Source: JAVBLK01 sp031553565
GTDB lineage: Bacteria > Bacillota > Clostridia > Christensenellales > DUVY01
Assembly (NCBI GenBank): GCA_031553565.1
Contig: JAVBLK010000008.1
Location: 1 to 18,383 of the forward strand
Direction of reading: 5' to 3'
Length of the DNA stretch: 18,383 nt
The notes below the pieces were generated by a model that was not told the origin of the DNA, searched no databases, and saw only the letters and a list, made by a program, of their open reading frames with translations. Position 1 is the stretch's first letter, and the number at the start of each line of letters is the position of its first letter. Below are positions 1-7,128 of the stretch, piece after piece. A program made the translations under genes and the position numbers.

Positions 1-166
1 TTAAGGAATCGCTGAATAATTCGATATAATTTATAGCCGCGTCTTTTTTGTCGGTAAATGCCTTCTTTTATTGCAAATAGTTCTACTATTTGCTGCAAAA
101 ACAAGTCATTTCCAGACTAAAAAATACTTGCTCTAAATTGATCTCATTTATTCATCGCTTCCTTAA
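1..166. repeat. MITE-like palindromic element
   Basis: The first 166 bases fold back on themselves. The ends 1-19 and 148-166 are inverted repeats matching at about 17 of 19 positions (TTAAGGAATCGCTGAATAA against TTATTCATCGCTTCCTTAA). Similarity between the two arms continues inward to a perfect 9-bp stem, GCAAATAGT at 73-81 and ACTATTTGC at 85-93, around a TCT loop. No protein of note is encoded. Size, terminal inverted repeats and lack of coding capacity fit a miniature inverted-repeat transposable element. The window begins exactly at the left end, so the true edge and any target duplication cannot be seen. A large structured RNA or attenuator is the alternative. Confidence 0.6.
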
Positions 167-255
167 TAATACGGAAAAATTCCGAACGCTTTTATTATAA
201 CGCAAACGCGGCGTTTCTGTATCAAAAAGTTGTTCGGCATTTATTCCGCGCCCTA

Positions 256-283
256 TTGCGGTTTGCGGTGAAAGTGGTATAAT
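256..283 (+). promoter_or_regulatory. Sigma-A type promoter of the LRR-LuxR gene
   Basis: A TATAAT -10 box at 278-283 is preceded by TGG, which gives an extended -10. A weak -35 (TTGCGG, 256-261) stands 16 nt upstream. The coding start is at 315, with GGGGAAAGAGA just before it as ribosome binding site, so the leader would be about 25 nt. A small near-palindrome AAACGC-G-GCGTTT at 204-216 lies upstream and could be an operator. From 167 to 255 nothing else is recognised. Confidence 0.6.
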
Positions 284-314
284 TATAGTAATATGATCGC
301 TTAGGGGAAAGAGA

Positions 315-2015
315 ATGATAAGACGCTTATATAAGATATCCGCATTCGCGCTGTCGGCTGTTTTTATTGCGTTCACGGTGTTCGCCGTTTTTTCGGGCAT
401 TTATATCGATCCGCCGCGCCGCGCTTTTGCGGAAAGCATTCCCGCCGCGGAAACGGACGTTTTATTGGAAGTATCCGGCGGGGATTTTTCCTATGAATTT
501 GTTGCCGGCCCCGCCCCGTATTACAGGGTGACAGGCCTGTCGGAAACATGGAAAACCGCGAATCCCGGATCGCGGGAAGATCCGCCAAAACTAAAACTGG
601 TTTTCCCCGCCAGCTTCGACGACGGTGTAAACGGCCTAATGAATGTGCAGCGCATTGGCGAAAGCGCGTTCCGCTGCGACCCTGAAATGATCAACGGCGA
701 TAAGTATATCCTGGATTACTCTATTGCCGCTTTGGATTTTATGGGCGCGACAAATTTAAGGCGCATAGAAAGCTGCGCCTTTATGTATAACGACATAGAA
801 GCTCTGGATATCAGCGGCTCCTCGATTTCAGCGATCGCGGACCGCGCTTTTATGAACTGCCGTTCGCTTAGATCGGTTAATTTCCAAGATTGTTTATCGC
901 TGAGCACTATCGGCTACTACGCCTTTTCCAATACTGCGTTTGAGATCCTTGATCTAAGAGGCGCTTCCTTGATATTCTTACTCATAGGCCTGAACGCTTT
1001 TTATACGGGCGAAAAGCTTAAAACGGTATATCTCGATTCGACCGCACCGGAAGCCGCCTTTCCCGCTTCCGTGGAGGTCATTGTTTTGTGCGGAACCGAA
1101 TACATTACTATCGAAGAATTACTGGAATTATATTTTGAAAACGACCTCTGGCCGCATTATCCGTTGAAACTGACGTATGAAACCGACGTGACCTTTAAGG
1201 ACGCCGGGGGCGAAACGATTTCAACCTGCACAAAGCTGCATAATCAGCCGCTTGACTTTGTTAAGCGCGATGACGGGCTTTGGTACAGGGATCCCGGCTA
1301 TAGTTTGCCCGTGCCCGCGGAAAAGCCCGGAAATGTATACTTCTGGACGGCGGAGGGGGCGCCGGACAAGGTATTGCCCGGCAGCGCGGCCGCCTCGCCC
1401 GTGTACCGCGCCGTATGGACTTACGCGCTTACCGCGCACCTGGAGCTGCCGCCGGGCTTTGTTCTCTATACCGACAGAAAGCTTGAAAAGCTTACGGAAT
1501 ACGTCCGCGCGCAGTTCCGGGATGACGGATATTCCGGGCCTTATGAGGTGACAGAGGGCGCGATTCTTTCTTTCCCCGATGGGCAAAAGAGATTTACCGA
1601 GGGCGACAATACCGTTATCGTCTCATATAACGGCTGCAGCGTCTCTATTGCCGTTACGGCGGAGCTGCGCCCCGGCCTGCCCGCGTGGTCATACTGGCTG
1701 ATAGGCGCGGGCATAGGCGCGCTTATCGGCGCGGCATGCTTTTTTTCATACAGCCTGTATATAAACAAGAAACGTAAAGCGGCGGTGGCCGCGATCGCCG
1801 TGACGACCGCGCCGGTTACGGCTTTCCCCGATACGTTTTCCAAGCGGGAACGTGACGTTGCCCTCGCCCTTTTATCGGGGAAGGCGCGGAAAGAGATCTG
1901 CGGCGACCTGTATATCGCGGAGGGCACCTTAAGAAAGCATATCGAAAACATATACCGCAAATCCGGCTGCGCGGCCCAAGGCGAGTTCATGGCAAAATTC
2001 TTAAGCGGTAAGTAA
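315..2015 (+). CDS. BspA-type LRR membrane sensor with LuxR-type HTH
   Basis: Predicted 566-residue single-chain receptor and transcription factor. An N-terminal hydrophobic segment (about residues 7-30) directs export. Residues about 111-245 carry BspA/TpLRR-like (LRR_5) repeats with the typical pattern of IG..AF, L..L..S..S.I..RAF and L.TIGYYAF. Residues about 370-450 look like an Ig-like beta domain. A second transmembrane helix (about 459-483) is followed by KKRK, which places the C-terminus in the cytoplasm. Residues about 505-563 form a LuxR/GerE-type HTH (FSKRERDVALALLSG...IAEGTLRKHIENIYRKSG). The inferred role is to sense a surface ligand and control transcription directly, without a kinase. 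The ATG at 315 has a good ribosome binding site, and the gene ends in a strong terminator. The next gene carries a related HTH. Known family facts cover only the two domain types; their combination and the ligand are inference. Confidence 0.75.
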   Translation: MIRRLYKISAFALSAVFIAFTVFAVFSGIYIDPPRRAFAESIPAAETDVLLEVSGGDFSYEFVAGPAPYYRVTGLSETWKTANPGSREDPPKLKLVFPASFDDGVNGLMNVQRIGESAFRCDPEMINGDKYILDYSIAALDFMGATNLRRIESCAFMYNDIEALDISGSSISAIADRAFMNCRSLRSVNFQDCLSLSTIGYYAFSNTAFEILDLRGASLIFLLIGLNAFYTGEKLKTVYLDSTAPEAAFPASVEVIVLCGTEYITIEELLELYFENDLWPHYPLKLTYETDVTFKDAGGETISTCTKLHNQPLDFVKRDDGLWYRDPGYSLPVPAEKPGNVYFWTAEGAPDKVLPGSAAASPVYRAVWTYALTAHLELPPGFVLYTDRKLEKLTEYVRAQFRDDGYSGPYEVTEGAILSFPDGQKRFTEGDNTVIVSYNGCSVSIAVTAELRPGLPAWSYWLIGAGIGALIGAACFFSYSLYINKKRKAAVAAIAVTTAPVTAFPDTFSKRERDVALALLSGKARKEICGDLYIAEGTLRKHIENIYRKSGCAAQGEFMAKFLSGK

Positions 2016-2053
2016 CAAGCCAACCTGCATCCCATCCTCCGCTCTGATTTTTC

Positions 2054-2087
2054 CGGCGTACGCACAAATTGCGTGCGCCGTTTTTTT
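2054..2087 (+). terminator. Intrinsic terminator after the LRR-LuxR gene
   Basis: An 11-bp stem with one G-T wobble (CGGCGTACGCA at 2054-2064, TGCGTGCGCCG at 2070-2080) and a 5-nt loop is followed directly by seven T (2081-2087). It lies 39 nt after the stop codon on the coding strand, so the sensor gene is probably its own transcription unit. Confidence 0.88.
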
Positions 2088-2090
2088 GCC

Positions 2091-2172
2091 TGCGTATATA
2101 TGACATTAGAAGGCAAAAGACAAAAAATACGTATATCTGCGTATTGATTGTACGTATTTATGCGGATAAAAT
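2091..2172 (+). promoter_or_regulatory. Promoter with repeated CGTAT boxes
   Basis: A sigma-A type promoter, TTGATT (2144-2149), 17-nt spacer, TAAAAT (2167-2172), stands about 45 nt before the small HTH gene. Four related 9-mers cover and precede it: TGCGTATAT at 2091, TACGTATAT at 2128, TGCGTATTG at 2138 and TACGTATTT at 2151. The second and fourth also form an inverted repeat (AAATACGTA and TACGTATTT). Boxes over the -35 and spacer suggest an operator. That the LuxR-type proteins on either side bind here is inference. Confidence 0.5.
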
Positions 2173-2217
2173 GTATATATAGCCAAATCCATATTATAAG
2201 TTTTTTCGGGAGGGCAC

Positions 2218-2550
2218 ATGCCGATATCCGGTTTTAAAAAGGAAAAGGCAGTAAATGCAGATGCCAGAGCTGCCGCATTCCCGCCGCCGGCAAATGCGCG
2301 GCATACGCTGCCCGGCACCTTGTCGCAGAGGGAGAAACAGGTCGCGGCTCTATTGATGACCGACGCGCCGCGCAAGGTTTTGGCGGATAAACTCAGCATC
2401 ACCGCCGCGACCTTCAATAAGCACGTGGAGCGCGTCTATAAAAAGACCGACTGCGTGACACGCCTTGAATTTATCGCAAAGTATTCCGGCGGCCCGAAAG
2501 GTTTTGTAAACGAAACGGCGGCGGCGGAAGACGAAGCGGGCGGCCTTTGA
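2218..2550 (+). CDS. Small LuxR-type HTH protein
   Basis: A 110-residue soluble protein. Residues about 34-90 match the LuxR/GerE-type DNA-binding domain (LSQREKQVAALLMTDAPR..LADKLSITAATFNKHVERVYKKT) and clearly resemble the C-terminal domain of the upstream LRR sensor: both have the S.RE..VA start, the KH.E..Y.K recognition-helix region and an EF.AK end. There is no receiver or ligand-binding domain, only a basic and Pro/Ala-rich N-terminal 30 residues and an acidic tail. The start ATG follows GGGAGGGCAC. It may be a duplicated, sensor-less copy that competes with or partners the membrane regulator. It lies 83 nt before the lipoprotein gene with no clear terminator between, so read-through is possible. 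Function is inferred from domain and context only. Confidence 0.75.
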   Translation: MPISGFKKEKAVNADARAAAFPPPANARHTLPGTLSQREKQVAALLMTDAPRKVLADKLSITAATFNKHVERVYKKTDCVTRLEFIAKYSGGPKGFVNETAAAEDEAGGL

Positions 2551-2633
2551 AGATTTGAAGCTTGTTTACATTATCAATAATAATCCGTATTTATACTAAT
2601 CCGCGTTTAAAAAATATATTCTTCGGAGGAAAA

Positions 2634-4211
2634 ATGAAAAAGCACGTTAAATTAATTTCCGTTCTTATTGTCTTATCTCTGCTGGGCGGCTGCTTTACAG
2701 CTTGCGGCGGCGGAAAGGAACCTGTCAAGGCGCAGGACGCCCTCAGTGTCAATAATGTCACCGGCAAAGCCTACGGCGACATCCCGTTCGCGCTTATGTC
2801 TTCGGGTGGCTCTGGCTCCGGCGCGGTCACGTTCAGCCTTGTATCGGGCACGGCGGCCACGGTCACCGAAACCGGGCTGGTGACCATATTGTCCCCCGGC
2901 TCCGTCAAGGTGAAGGCCGTTAAGGCGGCGGACACCGAGTACAAGGCCGCCGAGTCGCCGGAGCTGACCATTGAGATAGCGAAAAAGCCCGCTGCCGTGC
3001 CGCAGCCGTACTATGACCGGCAGATCCTGTATCCTGGGGACGCATTGCCGGAATTGCATGTTTCCATCCCGGGCGGCCGCGCCGTTTTCGACGCAGGGCA
3101 GACGGTCCAAGAGGGCACACATTCCTATACATGGACTTTTACCCCGGACGATCCGCAAAACTATGCCTGGACCGGCCTTACCGGCGCGTTGGAAATTTCC
3201 GCCGCCGCTATGCCCTCTGGCGAAAGCATGGCCGAGGCTATTTGGCTGCGTCAGGACGTGGCGATAGATATCGAGCTGGCCCATTGGAACGATTATAGAT
3301 ATTATAAATTTATGCCCGAAACAACCGGTTATTTTAAGATGGCCAAGACCACCGAGGGCATTACAAATGCTTACGTGTCGCTGAACGACGCTGCCGGAAA
3401 CTTTGTTTTTGACGGAAACGGACCGGACAGCCTTATAAACTGTTTATTGTATAAATGGGAACTATATTACTTCAAGTTTGGTACGAATGCTGGTAACGGC
3501 GAATCTTACGGCGCAGTCTTAGGCCGCTTTAATCCCGTGCCGGGGGAAGTGCCCGGAATGTCGCTGCCGCTCTCTGCGGATGAAAGCACCGATATCTCGT
3601 TCGTGCCCGGCATTACAACCTACGCGTATTATCGGTATTATCATTTCGTCCCTGCGGCAACCGATTTTTATAAGATCACCGCCGATTCCTGGGAAATTAA
3701 CGCAGTCCGGCTAACTGCCGAGGGCAATTATATCGAGGAAATTTCAGGCGCCGGATATATTTACAGAGGCTATTTGACGGCCGGGGAAAAATATTACTTC
3801 GGGTTTTGGATATACAATAACGAGTCCCGAACTTTCAGCGTCGGTGTAAGCTCCTTTGCCCCCGCCGCAGGGGAAATGCCGGAAACGGCAATCCTGCTGG
3901 CCTTGGGCCAGCCGCTTGCAATAACCTTCCCTGCGGGCAACATCGAGTTGTACTATAAGTATGTGCCGGACACTTCGGGCAGCTATACTATGACCGGCAG
4001 CGGGCAAAATATTTATTTCCATACGCTGGACGTATATTACGAAGATAACGGATATATAAACGGCTTAAATTATGATCTGACTAGTACGACGACCAATTTC
4101 ACGGGAATAATGGAGCTCGAAGCCGGAACAACGTATTATTTTCTGTTCAGCAATAACAACGGAAAGACGCCGACGCTGGACATAACGTTTAATAAAACGC
4201 CAGGCCCGTAA
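2634..4211 (+). CDS. Lipoprotein with Ig-like and PPC-like domains
   Basis: A 525-residue secreted protein. The start is placed at 2634 because GGAGGAAAA precedes that ATG and the product then opens with a classical lipoprotein signal (MKKHVKLISVLIVLSLLGGC, lipid-modified Cys20, or Cys24 less likely). The longer in-frame start at 2562 lacks both. Residues about 35-118 resemble a bacterial Ig-like domain (TGKAYGD.PF.L...GGSG.GAVTFSLVSG...V...GLVT...G.V.VKAVKAAD..Y). Residues about 120-190 look like a second beta domain. Three repeats of about 105 residues follow (about 195-300, 304-408, 410-520), each with YY.F.P..TG.Y and a later YYF motif as in PPC (pre-peptidase C-terminal) domains, which usually bind carbohydrate or protein. 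No protease or other enzyme domain is present, so an adhesin or surface-binding role is likely. A possible -10 (TATACT, 2592-2597) and a CGTATTTAT box at 2586 precede it. Confidence 0.72.
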   Translation: MKKHVKLISVLIVLSLLGGCFTACGGGKEPVKAQDALSVNNVTGKAYGDIPFALMSSGGSGSGAVTFSLVSGTAATVTETGLVTILSPGSVKVKAVKAADTEYKAAESPELTIEIAKKPAAVPQPYYDRQILYPGDALPELHVSIPGGRAVFDAGQTVQEGTHSYTWTFTPDDPQNYAWTGLTGALEISAAAMPSGESMAEAIWLRQDVAIDIELAHWNDYRYYKFMPETTGYFKMAKTTEGITNAYVSLNDAAGNFVFDGNGPDSLINCLLYKWELYYFKFGTNAGNGESYGAVLGRFNPVPGEVPGMSLPLSADESTDISFVPGITTYAYYRYYHFVPAATDFYKITADSWEINAVRLTAEGNYIEEISGAGYIYRGYLTAGEKYYFGFWIYNNESRTFSVGVSSFAPAAGEMPETAILLALGQPLAITFPAGNIELYYKYVPDTSGSYTMTGSGQNIYFHTLDVYYEDNGYINGLNYDLTSTTTNFTGIMELEAGTTYYFLFSNNNGKTPTLDITFNKTPGP

Positions 4212-4292
4212 AAACTTAGCAGGCATTATACACCGTCGATATATGCCCGATACAGGTAGCGTGCGGAAAACGACAAAACCAAGTGTAATTCC

Positions 4293-4312
4293 GGCGGCGG
4301 GCGAACGCCGCC
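4293..4312 (+). promoter_or_regulatory. Hairpin directly upstream of a ribosome binding site
   Basis: A perfect 7-bp GC stem (GGCGGCG at 4293-4299, CGCCGCC at 4306-4312) with the loop GGCGAA ends only a few bases before the AAGGAG of the next gene. There is no T-run, so it is not a terminator. It may stabilise the 5' end of the mRNA or affect translation. The rest of the 119-nt gap 4212-4330 shows no clear promoter, so the next gene may be read from upstream. Confidence 0.5.
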
Positions 4313-4330
4313 TGATATAAGGAGAGAAAA

Positions 4331-5794
4331 ATGGCAAGGACAAAAAAAACAAAAGCCGCGGATAAACCGGCAAAGCGGGTAAAAGCGGTCAAACCCGAAA
4401 AAAGCGCCGCTAAAAAAAAGACCGGCATAAAAATGTCAACTAAGATCGTTCTTGCGTGTGCAGCGGTCGTCATTGCGGCGGGCGGGATCGTAGGCGGCAT
4501 TTTTCTGGCAAGAGGGAGGGGGCCGAAAATCGTTACGTCGCGGTATGAAACGGTATCCGCACGAAAGGCCGCCAATGAAGGCAATTCCGCCCCCGTGTCT
4601 GCAGCCGGTTCAGAGGGCGAAAGCGACCTGTACGTGATGACAAGCTCCGGGGTAAGCAAGGACAAGCAAACAAATTATTACCTATTTTATATGGGGTACG
4701 TCAAGAATGCGCCTGTCGCCTATAAAACGGCGTACAGCTATGACGGTATAACGCCGATAACCATTTCCTATGAAAAAAGCGCCGCAACCGAAAAGGCGAC
4801 AGAGGATACCGTGACGGTAATTCATGAGAATACCAACTCAAATTCCGTATCCGTCGGCGCGGAGATGGAATTTAGTACGGGTTTCCCGCTGGTCACTAAA
4901 GCCGAATGGACGGTGTCGGCCAGCTACGGCCATGAATGGATAAATACCGTTTCAACTGAGAATACACATACGACAATAAAAACGGAAATGGAGTCGATAA
5001 GCGAAAGTATTTCGGCAACCATCGGGGAACACAACGAGAAGCCCGGGAAATACCGGTACGCCTTATTCGGCCTCACCGACGTTTACTATCAATTCACGGT
5101 CAAGGCGAGCGACTCCTCCGTAATTAAAACGGACGCCGTCTACAGCGCGCGCGGATCCTCGCTTGCGTGGGGAATAGATTTCGAGCCCAACGCATTGGGA
5201 GAGTTCGGTAAAACGGGCGACGGCGAAAAATTTACCGCACCCGTAATAGATTTTTCAAAAATAACGCCTAACGAGAAGAATGTGATAGACGGCCCTGAGG
5301 CTCCACCCCCTCCTACCAGCAAGAAAACCGCAATGAGTTTGACAACCGGCGAATTACAGGGAAAACTTGAATTAACCGGCGATAAGAATATCGACTCGGA
5401 AAAGGGCAAGGCAACCACTTGGGAGTTTAGGATAACGGATCTAAAAACTGAAAATCCGCAGACCACGGAAGGGACCGTGACCTATGCCGGTTTTTACTTT
5501 AACTATGAATACACCGTTAAAGAAAATAAAGGCGATCATTCAACAATTAAATACAGCGGCACACATCATGTGAACATGAGCGCTTATAAGATCATTAAGC
5601 TAAATTCTCCGCCTTCTTTTTATGCTTCGGGCAATTTGACCGGCGAATTAAGGGGCTGGTATGAATTAGGCTGGTGGAATTACGGGTTTATAAGAAAACT
5701 TGAGGGGGTACTTGACAGCTCCGGAGGCGACGACGCGAAAATTATCGCGTGTAAAATAAGTTTCTTGATAGAATTCGAGGAATCGCTGGAATAA
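4331..5794 (+). CDS. Signal-anchored surface protein, aerolysin-like region
   Basis: A 487-residue protein with a start ATG behind AAGGAGAGAAAA. Residues 1-38 are Lys/Ala-rich and cytoplasmic. Residues about 39-60 form one hydrophobic helix without a signal-peptidase site (signal anchor), and the rest should be outside the cell. Residues about 140-290 are Ser/Thr-rich beta strands resembling the aerolysin/ETX-MTX2 pore-forming fold: TVTVIHENTNSNSVSVGAEM, then a GFPLV turn, EWTVSASYGHEW, a long amphipathic Ser/Thr stretch (TENTHTTIKTEMESISESIS) and a PGKYRYALFGLTDVYYQF strand. A Pro-rich hinge (EAPPPPT, about 323-329) leads to a second beta-rich domain (331-487) of unknown type. The family call rests on pattern, not a search. 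Toxin, adhesin and cell-wall sensor are all possible. The membrane anchor is unusual for a secreted pore-former. It is the last + strand gene before a bidirectional terminator. Confidence 0.6.
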   Translation: MARTKKTKAADKPAKRVKAVKPEKSAAKKKTGIKMSTKIVLACAAVVIAAGGIVGGIFLARGRGPKIVTSRYETVSARKAANEGNSAPVSAAGSEGESDLYVMTSSGVSKDKQTNYYLFYMGYVKNAPVAYKTAYSYDGITPITISYEKSAATEKATEDTVTVIHENTNSNSVSVGAEMEFSTGFPLVTKAEWTVSASYGHEWINTVSTENTHTTIKTEMESISESISATIGEHNEKPGKYRYALFGLTDVYYQFTVKASDSSVIKTDAVYSARGSSLAWGIDFEPNALGEFGKTGDGEKFTAPVIDFSKITPNEKNVIDGPEAPPPPTSKKTAMSLTTGELQGKLELTGDKNIDSEKGKATTWEFRITDLKTENPQTTEGTVTYAGFYFNYEYTVKENKGDHSTIKYSGTHHVNMSAYKIIKLNSPPSFYASGNLTGELRGWYELGWWNYGFIRKLEGVLDSSGGDDAKIIACKISFLIEFEESLE

Positions 5795-5819
5795 ACCGGT
5801 ATTATAGTCCCTGCCCCGG

Positions 5820-5846
5820 ATATTCAAAAACAAAGCTTTTGAATAT
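5820..5846 (+). other. AT-rich hairpin after the aerolysin-like gene
   Basis: A perfect 10-bp stem ATATTCAAAA (5820-5829) and TTTTGAATAT (5837-5846) with a 7-nt loop begins 25 nt past the stop codon and lies upstream of the GC-rich terminator. It may protect the 3' end or act as an accessory terminator. Confidence 0.55.
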
Positions 5847-5865
5847 TCTTTCCGCGTCAAAGACA

Positions 5866-5897
5866 AAACCCGCCCGCAGATTGCCGCGGGCGGGTTT
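5866..5897. terminator. Bidirectional intrinsic terminator
   Basis: A perfect 12-bp stem, AAACCCGCCCGC (5866-5877) and GCGGGCGGGTTT (5886-5897), with an 8-nt loop is T-rich on both sides (TTTCTTTTC on the + strand, TTTTGTCTTTG on the - strand). It sits between two converging genes and should serve both. Confidence 0.88.
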
Positions 5898-5926
5898 CTT
5901 TTCACCTTATATCCGTTCGTTTTATG

Positions 5927-6898
5927 TTACACCATTTCCAAGGTCACCGACTTGCCGTTTTCGGCGTCCTGGTACATCATCCAATAGCCCTCGCCCCCGG
6001 GCGCTTCCGCGTCGAACGGCAGCCACTGGCAAAAACCCTTTAGCTCCTGCGGCGGCGTCTCGGCGTACTTTCCGGGCACTCCGTAGCATATGTATTTGAC
6101 CGTGTCGTCCTCGATGATAAGCCCGACCGTATAATATCTGCCGTTGTCGTCGTAATCGACCCTGACCCAGTCCGTGCCCTTTAAAAGCGAGCAAAGGTAT
6201 TCCTCCTTGGGAAAGCTTTCAAAAAGCTCGTCAAGCTGCCCCTTTATCGAATTGTAAAATTTGCCGCCGGTAAGGCCGCGCCCGTACGCCTTGGAAATTT
6301 CGGCGCCGAAAACATCGGCAGGCGGCTTGACAGCGGCTTCGGCATCTTCGTTCCCGTACGCATAATAGTTTTCGGCGGCCACCGCGTAATCCTGATACTC
6401 TTCCGCCGCCGCAGTACCGGCCTTGCCGTCGCCGCCTTCCGCGCTTTCGGCAGGGGTTTCGCTTGCGGCGTATTTGGCGCTATCTCCCCTGTCGCGGCTT
6501 CTGGTTTCATGCGGCACATATTTGTCGCCCCCGGCAAAGCCGTCGGTCATATTCCCTTCGAGTATCTTTTTGCCGTCCGTACTGCCCCACAAGACGGGCA
6601 CGGTCTTTTCGGTATGCGCGCACACAAGGATGCACGAAATGACGCCGTCAAGGTCTGTGTCCTTATCGAGGGGAAAGTTCTGGCTGGTCTGCGTCAGGGT
6701 AAATTTCTGGAGCTTGAGATTTTTACTCTTTAATCCGAAGACATAGCTGTTTGTTTTCAGATCCGCCAAATTGAAAACCGTAAGGCGGCAGACTGCCTTG
6801 CCCTGGTTCTTTTCGACGGTGGCAAGCCCGCGCAGCTCCGACTTTCCATAGCCCTTCGTAACCTCGTTCAGGATAATTATTTTTTTGACAAAAGACAT
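5927..6898 (-). CDS. Conserved-looking two-domain hypothetical protein
   Basis: A 323-residue soluble protein of unknown function, with no signal peptide or membrane helix. The ATG at 6898 follows a good GAGGAG 8 nt upstream. Residues about 1-120 form a beta-rich N-terminal domain (MSFVKKIIILNEVTKGYGKSE...). A long low-complexity Ala/Glu/Gly/Tyr linker spans about 125-200. A compact C-terminal domain (about 205-323) includes FYNSIKGQLDELFESFP, TDWVRVDYDD and KYICYGVPG.Y...PP.EL.GFCQWLP, and ends GYWMMYQDAE. From memory this C-terminal pattern recurs in hypothetical proteins of Clostridia, but no function can be named. It is a separate unit downstream of the rsmA terminator, ending at the shared terminator at 5866-5897. 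Confidence 0.75.
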   Translation of the reverse strand: MSFVKKIIILNEVTKGYGKSELRGLATVEKNQGKAVCRLTVFNLADLKTNSYVFGLKSKNLKLQKFTLTQTSQNFPLDKDTDLDGVISCILVCAHTEKTVPVLWGSTDGKKILEGNMTDGFAGGDKYVPHETRSRDRGDSAKYAASETPAESAEGGDGKAGTAAAEEYQDYAVAAENYYAYGNEDAEAAVKPPADVFGAEISKAYGRGLTGGKFYNSIKGQLDELFESFPKEEYLCSLLKGTDWVRVDYDDNGRYYTVGLIIEDDTVKYICYGVPGKYAETPPQELKGFCQWLPFDAEAPGGEGYWMMYQDAENGKSVTLEMV

Positions 6899-7128
6899 AA
6901 CTTGCTCCTCGCAGGCTTCTTGTTTTTTATGCTTGACCCACGTATAAATATATATATCTTAATATACCGCCGCGCGGTTAAAACGTAATCTTTTGCAGGA
7001 TTCTGCCGAAAAATGAAAGTGACTCCGCCGCAGGGCAGGACGGGCGGTTTTTCTTCGCGCAAACGGCGGGCAGACACCCGTATATATATTTATGCTTAAG
7101 CGCGGCAAAAATTGACCGGAAAGTACAA

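Noticed and set aside
1541..2116. 191-codon - strand frame opposite the LRR-LuxR gene
   Set aside because: It overlaps the HTH-coding region and terminator of a better-supported gene and resembles no family.
6940..7095. TATATATAT runs as promoters or an origin
   Set aside because: Low-complexity AT runs match -10 boxes by chance, and no -35 with proper spacing was found on the relevant strand.
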